Assembly: GCF_004087835.1 (NCBI RefSeq)
Contig: NZ_CP035119.1
Location: forward strand, 2,914,001 to 2,978,000
Source: Halorussus pelagicus
Lineage (GTDB): Archaea; Halobacteriota; Halobacteria; Halobacteriales; Haladaptataceae
Reading direction: 5' to 3'
Length of the DNA: 64,000 nucleotides
How positions within the stretch are numbered: the stretch's first letter is position 1; each line of letters opens with the position of its first letter. Made by a program: the position numbers and the translations under genes. The notes under the pieces were generated by a model. That model did not search any database, had not been told where the DNA came from, and saw only the letters and a list, made by a program, of their open reading frames with translations. This document shows positions 57,434-64,000 of the stretch, piece by piece.

Positions 57434-59125
57434 TTACCCTTGCTCGAACTCGACACCCTTGCCGCCCCGCGGGTGTTCCCAGTCGGTGTCGGCGACGACC
57501 GCACAGGTACCACACTCGACGCAGGGTTGGGTGTCGAGGCTGACGCGCTTCTGTTCGCTCCCGTTAGTCTTGACCGTCTCCTCGCGGTAGCATCCGCCGC
57601 CGAAGTCCTTCGCGCTGACCGGGCAGGCGGTGACGGCCGCGCCGCTGGCCGCCACGGAGTCGTCCAGCAGTTCGATGTGCGGGTTGCCAACGTCGGTGTC
57701 GTAGGTCAGGTCGCCGATTCTGGTGGCGAGGTCCTTCGGTTCGAAGTCGGCCTCGCCCGCGACGCGCTCGCCCAACTCCTCGGCGATGACGGTCGGCAGG
57801 GTGACGTAGGGCGTCTGCGTGTCGGGCACGATTTGGGAAAGATACGGTGACGAGTAGAGGTCTTCGAGGCGGTCGCCCAGCAGGCGCACGCCGAGTCGGC
57901 CGACTGGCGAGGTGAGAAGCGAGTCGGTCGCGTTCGCCACCGGTTCGCGTTCGCCGAGCGCGCTGGCGACCCGATACCCTTTCGGCCGGAGTTTACCCAT
58001 GACGCCCTCCTCGCGGAGTTTTCGCTCGTAAAGGTCGCCCGCCTGCTCGGGCTTGCCGCGCAATTTCGCCTCGGCGAACGCCTCGCCAGCGAGCGCCCCG
58101 GCCGAGACGGCGTGGTTCATCCCCTTGATGATGGGACCTTGGGCCTGCATCTGGCCCGCGGCGTCGCCCACCGCGAGCAGTCGCCCCTCGTGAGGCGAGG
58201 GGTTCGCGGCCTTCTTCGAGTCTGGCACCAGTTTGGCGCTGTACTCCACTTCGTCGTAGTGGCCCTCCAACCAGTCCGCCAGCAGGGGATGAGTCAACAG
58301 GTTGTCGAGCAGTTGGTGGGGTTCGGCCTCCTGTTCCACGATGCTGTCGAGGTGGAACACCGAGCCAATCGACAGCGAGTCCTCGTTGGTGTAGACGAAC
58401 CCGCCGCCACGAACGCCCTCGAACAGGTCGCCCGAGAAGAGGTGGGCCTCACCTTCGTCGTCGCCGACCCCGAACCGCTCGGCGATGATTTCGGAGGGCA
58501 CGTCCACGACGGCCTTGACGCCTTGGAACCACTCGTCGGGGTCGTCCCAGTCCATCAGGCCCGCGTCGCGGGCCAACTCGGAGTTTACTCCGTCCGCCGC
58601 GATTACGAGGTCGGCCCAAATCGGGTCGAGTTCGTCGCAGGTCACGCCGACGATTTCTCCGCCGTCACGCAGGAGTCCGTTCACCCGAACGTCGGTCAGC
58701 AGGCCGCCGCCGGTCTCGCTGGCCAACTCGTGAACTCGGTCGGCCATCCACGAGTCCATCTCCCGGCGAAGCACGGCGTCGGACCACTCGGTGTCGTGTT
58801 CGTGCAGGTCGGTGATGTCGAAGGTCTCGACCTGCTCGCCCGCGACGTTGTGGAGGTAGTAGTCGGTGACGGGTCGTTCCGTGGCCTCCTCGCGGAAGTC
58901 CGGAAAGAGCGCGTCCACCGTGTAGGGCGCGGACTCCTCGGCGTAGACGAGACCGCCCGTCACGTTCTTCGACCCGGCTTCGACCCCGCGTTCGAGGACA
59001 AGGGTCTCCACGCCGTTTCGCGCCAGTACCGCGGCCGCCGCGGCCCCGCCGGGTCCCGCCCCGACCACGACCGCCTCGTAGTGTTCGTGTTCGTCGGTCA
59101 TCGTTCGTCCGGTTTCGTCAGTCAT
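57434..59125 (-). CDS. fixC: ETF-quinone oxidoreductase-like flavoprotein fused to a ferredoxin domain (FixCX)
   Basis: 563 residues. The FAD fold is AVVVGAGPGGAAAAAVLARN (about 18-37). FixC features include WSDAVLRREMDSWMADRV and LAVGDAAGQMQAQGPIIKG. The last 60 residues are a FixX-like ferredoxin with Cys in ACPVSAKDFGGGC and PCVECGTC, enough for one [4Fe-4S] cluster. In most FixABCX systems FixC and FixX are separate. It passes electrons from the flavoprotein FixAB to quinone or ferredoxin. Its start overlaps the fixB stop. Met 9 is an alternative start. Confidence 0.9.
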   Translation of the reverse strand: MTDETGRTMTDEHEHYEAVVVGAGPGGAAAAAVLARNGVETLVLERGVEAGSKNVTGGLVYAEESAPYTVDALFPDFREEATERPVTDYYLHNVAGEQVETFDITDLHEHDTEWSDAVLRREMDSWMADRVHELASETGGGLLTDVRVNGLLRDGGEIVGVTCDELDPIWADLVIAADGVNSELARDAGLMDWDDPDEWFQGVKAVVDVPSEIIAERFGVGDDEGEAHLFSGDLFEGVRGGGFVYTNEDSLSIGSVFHLDSIVEQEAEPHQLLDNLLTHPLLADWLEGHYDEVEYSAKLVPDSKKAANPSPHEGRLLAVGDAAGQMQAQGPIIKGMNHAVSAGALAGEAFAEAKLRGKPEQAGDLYERKLREEGVMGKLRPKGYRVASALGEREPVANATDSLLTSPVGRLGVRLLGDRLEDLYSSPYLSQIVPDTQTPYVTLPTVIAEELGERVAGEADFEPKDLATRIGDLTYDTDVGNPHIELLDDSVAASGAAVTACPVSAKDFGGGCYREETVKTNGSEQKRVSLDTQPCVECGTCAVVADTDWEHPRGGKGVEFEQG

Positions 59126-60608
59126 CGCTGGCCTCCGCTTTCCCCGTCAGTTCGCCCGCCTCGATGGAGTCGGTGAGGCGGGGAAGCACCTCGAAGAGGT
59201 CGCCCTCCACGAAGTAGTCGCTGAAGTCCCGAATCCGGGCGTCTGAATCGGTGTTGACCGCGACGATGGTGTCGGACTCGTCCATCCCGACCTTGTGCTG
59301 GACCGCGCCGGAGATTCCGGCCGCGACGTAGAGCGTGGGTGCGACCTCTTGGCCGGTCTCGCCGATTTGGCGCTCCTCGGCGACGTAGTCGGCGACGTGG
59401 CCGTCCACGTCGTAGGAGGCCGTAACGACGCCCCGCGAGAGTCCGAGCGCGGCGTCCTCGAAGGCGTCCACGAGGTCGAGACCCAACTCGATGCCCCGCG
59501 TCGGGTCGTCGCCGATGCCCCGACCGAGCGCGACGACGACTTCGTGACCCGTGAGGTCCACGCCCTCGTCCAGTCGGTCGAAGTCGGTCACGTCCACCCG
59601 GAACCAGTCGTCCGAGAGGTCAAGGTCGTGTTCGACCACCTCACCCTCGCGCTCGTAGTCGGGGTCGATGGGTTCGAAGCTCCCCGGTATCACCGAACAG
59701 CCCTGCGGATGGAACTCCCGGCTGGGGTTGTCGAGACAGAGAATCGTGGAATACTCGAACCCCGAGAAATCCGGGCGCTTCATGTGCAGAACGCGCTCGA
59801 ACTCTACTTTCTCGCCGGGTTCGCCGGTCTTGACGGGATTCGAAATAAGCTCCTCCTCGATGAACAGTCCCGAGCAGTCCGACGCGAGGCCGGAGTCGAG
59901 TTCGGCCTGCACCTGCGCCGAGAGGTCCCGGCCGTTGTTCGTCGCCGGGAAGAGGAAGTAGCGGGGCTTGTCGTAGTCGCGCCACTCGGCAGTGGGGTCG
60001 CTTCCGGGGTTGCCCGTCTCCCAGTTGGGCGGGTCGGCCCCGCCCCGCGCCATGTCCGCGACGATTTCGGTGTAGGGCTTGTGGCGGAAGCGTTCGAGTC
60101 GGTCGTCCTCGTGGTAGATTGCCACGTCCGCGCCGCGCGCCACTACCTCGTCGGTAAGTCCCGTCGTCGCGTCCGCGTCGCCGACGAGGACGCCGACGAC
60201 GCGCTCCGATTCGTACTCGTCGTTGTACTCGTCCATCAGTTCGCGGGCCTTCCCGAGCATCTCCGTGGACACGTCGAGCAGTTCGCCGCCTTGAGTCTCG
60301 CAGTAGACCCACATGTCGCGGTACTCCCCGCCCTTGAGCGCGCGGACGTGCTTCTTGTCGCGGGTTCGGGTCTGGACCTCGTAACTGATTTCCTCGTCGT
60401 CGGCCGCGGGCGCGGTCTCGTCGCTCAACTCGTCGATGCGCCGCCGAATCGCCTCGCTGGCGGTCTTGCGGTCCTTGCCCGCCTGCTCGGCCGCGAGTAC
60501 CGCGTCGAGTTTTGCGGGGTCGTCGGCCGCCGCGAGTTTCTGTTTCAGTTCCGCGACCGTGTATTCGCTCGGGTTCAGGTCCACGTCGTTGTCGTCGGCC
60601 ACGCTCAC
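59118..60608 (-). CDS. fixB: electron transfer flavoprotein alpha subunit (FixB)
   Basis: 496 residues from a GTG that overlaps the fixA stop (GTGA). An N-terminal extension of about 110 residues (VAELKQKLAAADDPAKLDAV and acidic linker) precedes the ETF-alpha domain. The C-terminal FAD-binding part GISGAVQHKVGMDESDTIVA is complete. It is longer than bacterial FixB (about 360) because of the extension. It works with FixA as the electron-accepting, possibly bifurcating, flavoprotein. Confidence 0.92.
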   Translation of the reverse strand: MSVADDNDVDLNPSEYTVAELKQKLAAADDPAKLDAVLAAEQAGKDRKTASEAIRRRIDELSDETAPAADDEEISYEVQTRTRDKKHVRALKGGEYRDMWVYCETQGGELLDVSTEMLGKARELMDEYNDEYESERVVGVLVGDADATTGLTDEVVARGADVAIYHEDDRLERFRHKPYTEIVADMARGGADPPNWETGNPGSDPTAEWRDYDKPRYFLFPATNNGRDLSAQVQAELDSGLASDCSGLFIEEELISNPVKTGEPGEKVEFERVLHMKRPDFSGFEYSTILCLDNPSREFHPQGCSVIPGSFEPIDPDYEREGEVVEHDLDLSDDWFRVDVTDFDRLDEGVDLTGHEVVVALGRGIGDDPTRGIELGLDLVDAFEDAALGLSRGVVTASYDVDGHVADYVAEERQIGETGQEVAPTLYVAAGISGAVQHKVGMDESDTIVAVNTDSDARIRDFSDYFVEGDLFEVLPRLTDSIEAGELTGKAEASDD

Positions 60609-61474
60609 TCACCCCCCGCGAGGGGTCGCATCTCGTCTATCAGTTGCTCCATCTCTTCCTCGTCGTCGGGAGCCACCGTCGTCGCCTCGCGCTCGGAGGG
60701 TGCCTTCGGAATCGGGTCCACGCCCGAGACGATGGTCGGCGACCCGTCGAGACCGATGAAGTCGGGGTCCAAATCGAGGTCCTCGGCGCTCCACGTCGTG
60801 AGATGCTCGTCGTACTCCTCGACGCGCTCCTCGGTCTCGGCTTTGAGTCGCTTGTGCCGGAGTCGGTGTTCGGCCCGCCGGTAGGAGGGTTCGAAATCCG
60901 GGTCGGTCACGACGAACGCGGGCAGGGGTGCCTCGACGGTCTCTATCTCGTTGGCGTCGCCCTCCACGAGTCGCTTGGCGCGGAGCGTCTCCTCCTCGTC
61001 GTCCACGGTCAGCGAGATGACGTGGGTCACTATCGGCCGGTCGAGACACCAACTGGTCTGCGGGCCGGTCTGGCCTGTCTCGCCGTCTGCGGTCTTGAAC
61101 CCCGCGAACACGAGGTCCGGTTCGCCCGACTGCCCATCACGCTCGGCTATCTTCTCGACGCCGCCCGAGAGCGTAATCGCGGTGGACCACGTATCGGCCG
61201 CGGCCATCTCGCGGTCCGAGAGGAGATAGAGGTCGTCGGCGTAGACGCTCATGGCCTCCTCCAGTACGCTCTCGTAGCCCGGCGGTCCCATGCTCATCAC
61301 GCTGACTTGCCCGCCCTGCTTGACTTTGGTCTGAAGGGCGGCCTCCAGCGCGAACTCGTCGTTAGGGTTCATCACCGTGGGGGTCGCCCCGCGTTCGAGG
61401 TGGCCGTCCTCGTCGAACGACACCTGCCCCTCTCGGAAGTCGGGGACGCCCTTCGTGAGCACTACCGAGTGCAT
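60605..61474 (-). CDS. fixA: electron transfer flavoprotein beta subunit (FixA)
   Basis: 289 residues starting MHSVVLTKGVPDFREGQVSF. ETF-beta features include NPNDEFALEAALQTK and GFKTADGETGQTGPQ. It is the first gene of fixA-fixB-fixCX, followed by the 130-residue protein. In the 219-base gap upstream, a TACTTTGA stretch about 35 bases before the start on the minus strand could be the TATA element; no operator was seen. Confidence 0.92.
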   Translation of the reverse strand: MHSVVLTKGVPDFREGQVSFDEDGHLERGATPTVMNPNDEFALEAALQTKVKQGGQVSVMSMGPPGYESVLEEAMSVYADDLYLLSDREMAAADTWSTAITLSGGVEKIAERDGQSGEPDLVFAGFKTADGETGQTGPQTSWCLDRPIVTHVISLTVDDEEETLRAKRLVEGDANEIETVEAPLPAFVVTDPDFEPSYRRAEHRLRHKRLKAETEERVEEYDEHLTTWSAEDLDLDPDFIGLDGSPTIVSGVDPIPKAPSEREATTVAPDDEEEMEQLIDEMRPLAGGE

Positions 61475-61693
61475 CGACACCACCTGATACGATTGTGTCT
61501 CTCTCCCATACGCCCTCAAAGTATCATCGTCAATGTTTATTACAGTAACCCCGAAATCGCGCTCTCAGGTTCGCGCTATCGACTCCAAAAGTGGGCGAAA
61601 AGCCGTCGAAACGACCGTAAGCCGCCGAAACTGCCGAATTACCCGGAGAACCGCTATCGAGTCGGCGCTCTCTGGAACATCGGCGGCGAAAAA

Positions 61694-62809
61694 CTACTCG
61701 TCGGTCGGACGCTCGCTCTCGGGGACCTCGGTGTCGGCGTCGAATTTGAAGATATCTCCGGCGTCGGCGGTCGTCTCGGAGTCGCTATTCTCGCCGGAAT
61801 CGCTCTCCGACCGGAAATCGTTGCTCTCGCCGGACTGCGTTTCCGAGTCCTCCGCGTCGGCGCGTTCCGCGCCGACGCTCGCGGCGGTACTGCCGTCCTC
61901 GCCCGCGCTCACGGCGTCGCCGTGGAATCGCTTGCGACCGCCGTCGCCGTCGGCGGCTATCTGCTCGTGGGTTCCGGCTTTCACCATCGACATCTCGCCG
62001 CTCGCGCGCATCGTTCCGTCCACGATTGCGCCCTCGTGGAAGTGGAGGTCCTCGCAGGAAACGTCGCCCCGAACCTCCACATCGTCGGCGAGTTCGACCG
62101 TCCCGTTCCGAGTCGTCACGTCGCCGTGGATGACCGTCCCGCCGCCGACCGAGATGTCGCCGCGAGCGCGCAGGCTGCCGAACACGTCGTTTCGCTGGCC
62201 CACCTCGATGGACTCGGCGCGGATGTTGCCGTGGAGTCGGCAGTCGTCGCCGATGGCCGCGGGCGTCGAGACGCGCCACGAGTCGTCGGAGACGTGGCCG
62301 TTCCGCGGGACGACCACGGGGTCGGCCTCGACCTCTTCGTTTTCGAGTAGTTCGGAGACGACTTCCTCTGCGGCCTCCTCCTCGCCGATGCGAAGCAGTT
62401 GCTGGAGGTAGACGAAGACGAAGACGATTGTCGGCATCGGATTCCGGATAACTATCCACCCGTTCGCCTCGAACCCCTCTTCGATGTCCACGTCGTCGCC
62501 GATGTCGAGGTCGCCACTGACCATCAGGCGACCACCGACGTGGACGCGCTCGCCGAGGTAGGCGTCCCGGCCGACCAATACGTTGTCGGCCACGTCTGAC
62601 CACATGTCGAGGCGGAGGTCGGCCTCGGCCTCGATGTGGCCGCCAAACCGGACGCGCTCTCCGGCGATGACGTTGTGACCTCGGACGCCGAACTCGACCG
62701 TACTCTGCCCGCCGACGATAACGTCGCCGTCGGTCACGAGGTCGTGTTCCTCGACGGTCGTTCCGTCGGGAATCGCAAGCTCGTCCAAGGGGTCCGAACC
62801 AAGCGACAC
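61694..62809 (-). CDS. bactofilin-like polymer-forming / beta-helix protein
   Basis: 371 residues from a GTG. There are two right-handed-beta-helix-like blocks of short repeats: TTVEEHDLVTDGDVIVGGQ to about residue 115, and DDCRLHGNIRAESIEVGQR to about residue 265. A single hydrophobic segment (MPTIVFVFVYLQQLL, near residue 130) lies between them, and the tail is acidic and disordered. It resembles bactofilins and haloarchaeal polymer-forming cytoskeletal proteins. It probably forms a membrane-linked scaffold. Confidence 0.75.
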   Translation of the reverse strand: MSLGSDPLDELAIPDGTTVEEHDLVTDGDVIVGGQSTVEFGVRGHNVIAGERVRFGGHIEAEADLRLDMWSDVADNVLVGRDAYLGERVHVGGRLMVSGDLDIGDDVDIEEGFEANGWIVIRNPMPTIVFVFVYLQQLLRIGEEEAAEEVVSELLENEEVEADPVVVPRNGHVSDDSWRVSTPAAIGDDCRLHGNIRAESIEVGQRNDVFGSLRARGDISVGGGTVIHGDVTTRNGTVELADDVEVRGDVSCEDLHFHEGAIVDGTMRASGEMSMVKAGTHEQIAADGDGGRKRFHGDAVSAGEDGSTAASVGAERADAEDSETQSGESNDFRSESDSGENSDSETTADAGDIFKFDADTEVPESERPTDE

Positions 62810-62923
62810 ACCGGTTGGTTCTGGTCGAACCCTAATAAACTTCAGTCAGACACCTGCCGGAAATCGAACACTCGCCGTCGAAATTCGGAGGGGTTTTTAA
62901 ATAGCGCCCTCAAATGCGGGGGT

Positions 62924-63121
62924 ATGACGACGCTCGCGTTCGACGAGGACGGTGTGGACGTGGTGTACGAGGGGACCGAGTTCCGCCTCTCGAAGGACCT
63001 CATCGAGGGAGCGACAGGCAAGTCCTACTTCGACGTGACCGACCACGAGGTGCTTCGAATCGTGGAGAAGAACCCGAACCTCGACGGTGACGCCCGCCAA
63101 ATCAAGGACATCATCGGGTAG
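62924..63121 (+). CDS. DUF5800 family protein, 65 aa
   Basis: Starts MTTLAFDEDGVDVVYEGTEF and ends in ARQIKDIIG. It matches my memory of the small haloarchaeal DUF5800 family. GTTTTTAAATAG about 25 bases before the ATG is a strong TATA element. Function unknown. Confidence 0.8.
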   Translation: MTTLAFDEDGVDVVYEGTEFRLSKDLIEGATGKSYFDVTDHEVLRIVEKNPNLDGDARQIKDIIG

Positions 63122-63192
63122 ACGAGGAGGGCCGAGCGGTCCTCCGGCCGGTTTCAGGTAGGGTTAAGGGCCGCTGGCCCGACGAGTCGAAC

Positions 63193-63330
63193 ATGAACCT
63201 GCCCGCCGACTTCGAACACCCCTCGTGGCTGACCGCGTTCGGAACGCTTGCCGGTTACGGCGCGATTCTGCTGGCGATGTTCGTCGTGCTGTTTCTCCTG
63301 CCCTACGCGGCGTTTCTCGCTCTCGGCTAA
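63193..63330 (+). CDS. 45-aa single-helix membrane micro-protein
   Basis: ATG at 63193 gives MNLPADFEHPSWLTAFGTLA followed by a long hydrophobic stretch ending in FLALG and TAA. One or two membrane helices fit. The Pro-Ser-Trp-Leu lead into the helix and a Pro-Tyr break look like a designed membrane protein rather than chance. Family unknown. Confidence 0.6.
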   Translation: MNLPADFEHPSWLTAFGTLAGYGAILLAMFVVLFLLPYAAFLALG

Positions 63331-63400
63331 GGCTATCGGCTCGCCGATAGTTCCGAATAGCTAAGCCTGCCGCGGTCGGTTCTCAGCCGGGGGAATGGGA

Positions 63401-64000
63401 ATGACCGTCACGAATCCGTGGGCGACCAGAACCACGACCGACCACGACGAGATACGCGAGTGGATCGAGGCGCGCGACGCCGACCCTGCACACGTACAGC
63501 AGACCGGCGAGGGCGACGACCTCGGGGTCCTGCGCATCGACTTCCCGGACGACGGCCCGGACCGAAATCTCGAACCAGTCCCGTGGGACCGGTTTTTCGG
63601 GAAGTTCGAGGAGGCCGACCTCGCGTTTCGCTACCAGAACGAGAAGAAGAACGGCGAGGAGAGCTACTTCCATCGGTTCGTGAACCGCGAGGCGACCGGC
63701 GTGGCCGACGTGCCCGACGCGGCGGTGTCGGTCGTCGCCGTGGAGTCGGTGCCGGTCGCCGGAGATGAGTCGAAGACCGACCGCGACGCGGCCGAGGAAG
63801 CCGACCGCGAAGCGGACGACGAGACGAATCCGGAGACCGACCCTGCTCGCGGTCCGACCGCCGAGGGCGTCCCCGACGAGGTGCTGGGCAACCGCCGCCC
63901 GCGAGTACCGAGACTCACCGCGGGGCTGGTCGTAGACGAGATTCACGAGAACGCGCGGGGGTACGACCACTGGAACAAGAACGGCGAGTACGTCGTCCTC
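63401..64000 (+). CDS. conserved haloarchaeal hypothetical protein, 3' end beyond the window
   Basis: Starts MTVTNPWATRTTTDHDEIRE (an ATG two codons earlier, at 63395, is also possible) and is open to the last base, giving 200 visible residues. The first 100 residues look like a compact domain (VLRIDFPDD, PWDRFFGKFEEADLAFRYQN). A Glu/Asp-rich linker follows. The visible end is DEIHENARGYDHWNKNGEYVV. I recall this as a common haloarchaeal family without assigned function. Confidence 0.8.
   Translation, partial: MTVTNPWATRTTTDHDEIREWIEARDADPAHVQQTGEGDDLGVLRIDFPDDGPDRNLEPVPWDRFFGKFEEADLAFRYQNEKKNGEESYFHRFVNREATGVADVPDAAVSVVAVESVPVAGDESKTDRDAAEEADREADDETNPETDPARGPTAEGVPDEVLGNRRPRVPRLTAGLVVDEIHENARGYDHWNKNGEYVVL

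Noticed and set aside
1-64000. tRNA, rRNA or replication-origin features
   Set aside because: No tRNA-like cloverleaf, rRNA segment, orc1/cdc6 gene or cluster of origin-recognition repeats was seen.

Overview
This window comes from a haloarchaeon (class Halobacteria). The coding sequence is GC-rich. The proteins are acidic and rich in Asp and Glu. Many genes look leaderless, with an archaeal TATA-like element about 30 bases upstream of the start. Many exported proteins carry twin-arginine signals, often with a lipobox. Several genes belong to recognisable haloarchaeal families: HEWD protein, DUF5800, a double zinc-ribbon micro-protein beside aEF-1beta, and an FKBP of SlyD type. I cannot name the genus with confidence. 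No rRNA, tRNA, CRISPR array or complete insertion sequence was seen.

Layout. 0-7 kb: a binding-protein/chemotaxis-transducer pair, DNA polymerase IV with a chain of PCNA-binding-like motifs, and a HerA-like ATPase. 7-8.1 kb: a low-GC insert with one HEPN-like gene. 8-20.5 kb: an exported copper/sugar-dehydrogenase-like protein, tpiA, a GT2 glycosyltransferase, and an iron(III) ABC importer. The importer's operon ends with a GT-C glycosyltransferase and is preceded by a reversibly-glycosylated-polypeptide family gene. Palindromic iron boxes sit in front of both the importer and the RGP gene. 20.5-27 kb: acyl-CoA synthetase, asparaginase, thiolase/DUF35, and a broken MaoC hydratase. 27-40 kb: membrane and hypothetical genes, an old yellow enzyme, a Dps relative without a normal ferroxidase site, a nitrilase-family enzyme, aldehyde dehydrogenase, the aEF-1beta pair, FKBP, and a CARF-domain regulator. 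40-48.5 kb: a MinD-like ATPase, an orphan peptide-binding lipoprotein, a run of Tat-exported redox proteins (PEBP, double cupredoxin, sulfite-oxidase type), and an unknown gene whose start codon lies inside a perfect 18-bp iron box. 48.5-56 kb: TraB and M50 membrane proteins, purM, a nonsense-interrupted dodecin gene behind a pseudoknot-like leader, and a halocin C8-like precursor flanked by 43-bp direct repeats. 56-61.5 kb: an acetyltransferase and a FixABCX-type electron-transfer operon. 61.5-64 kb: a bactofilin-like protein and small proteins.

How the genes may work together. The clearest regulatory theme is iron: three strong palindromic iron boxes and one weak one link FbpABC uptake to glycan-related genes (RGP, GT-C, possibly GT2) and to one unknown gene. 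The clearest accessory theme is a one-gene bacteriocin-like cassette between direct repeats, with its own AT-rich promoter. Three non-coding stretches deserve attention: four tandem hairpins with identical 6-base loops (38300-38423), an H-type pseudoknot arrangement just before the dodecin start (53803-53878), and two copies of a modular intergenic repeat whose end hairpin is kept although its sequence differs. All functional calls are from reading the sequence and from memory of the families; no database search was possible.
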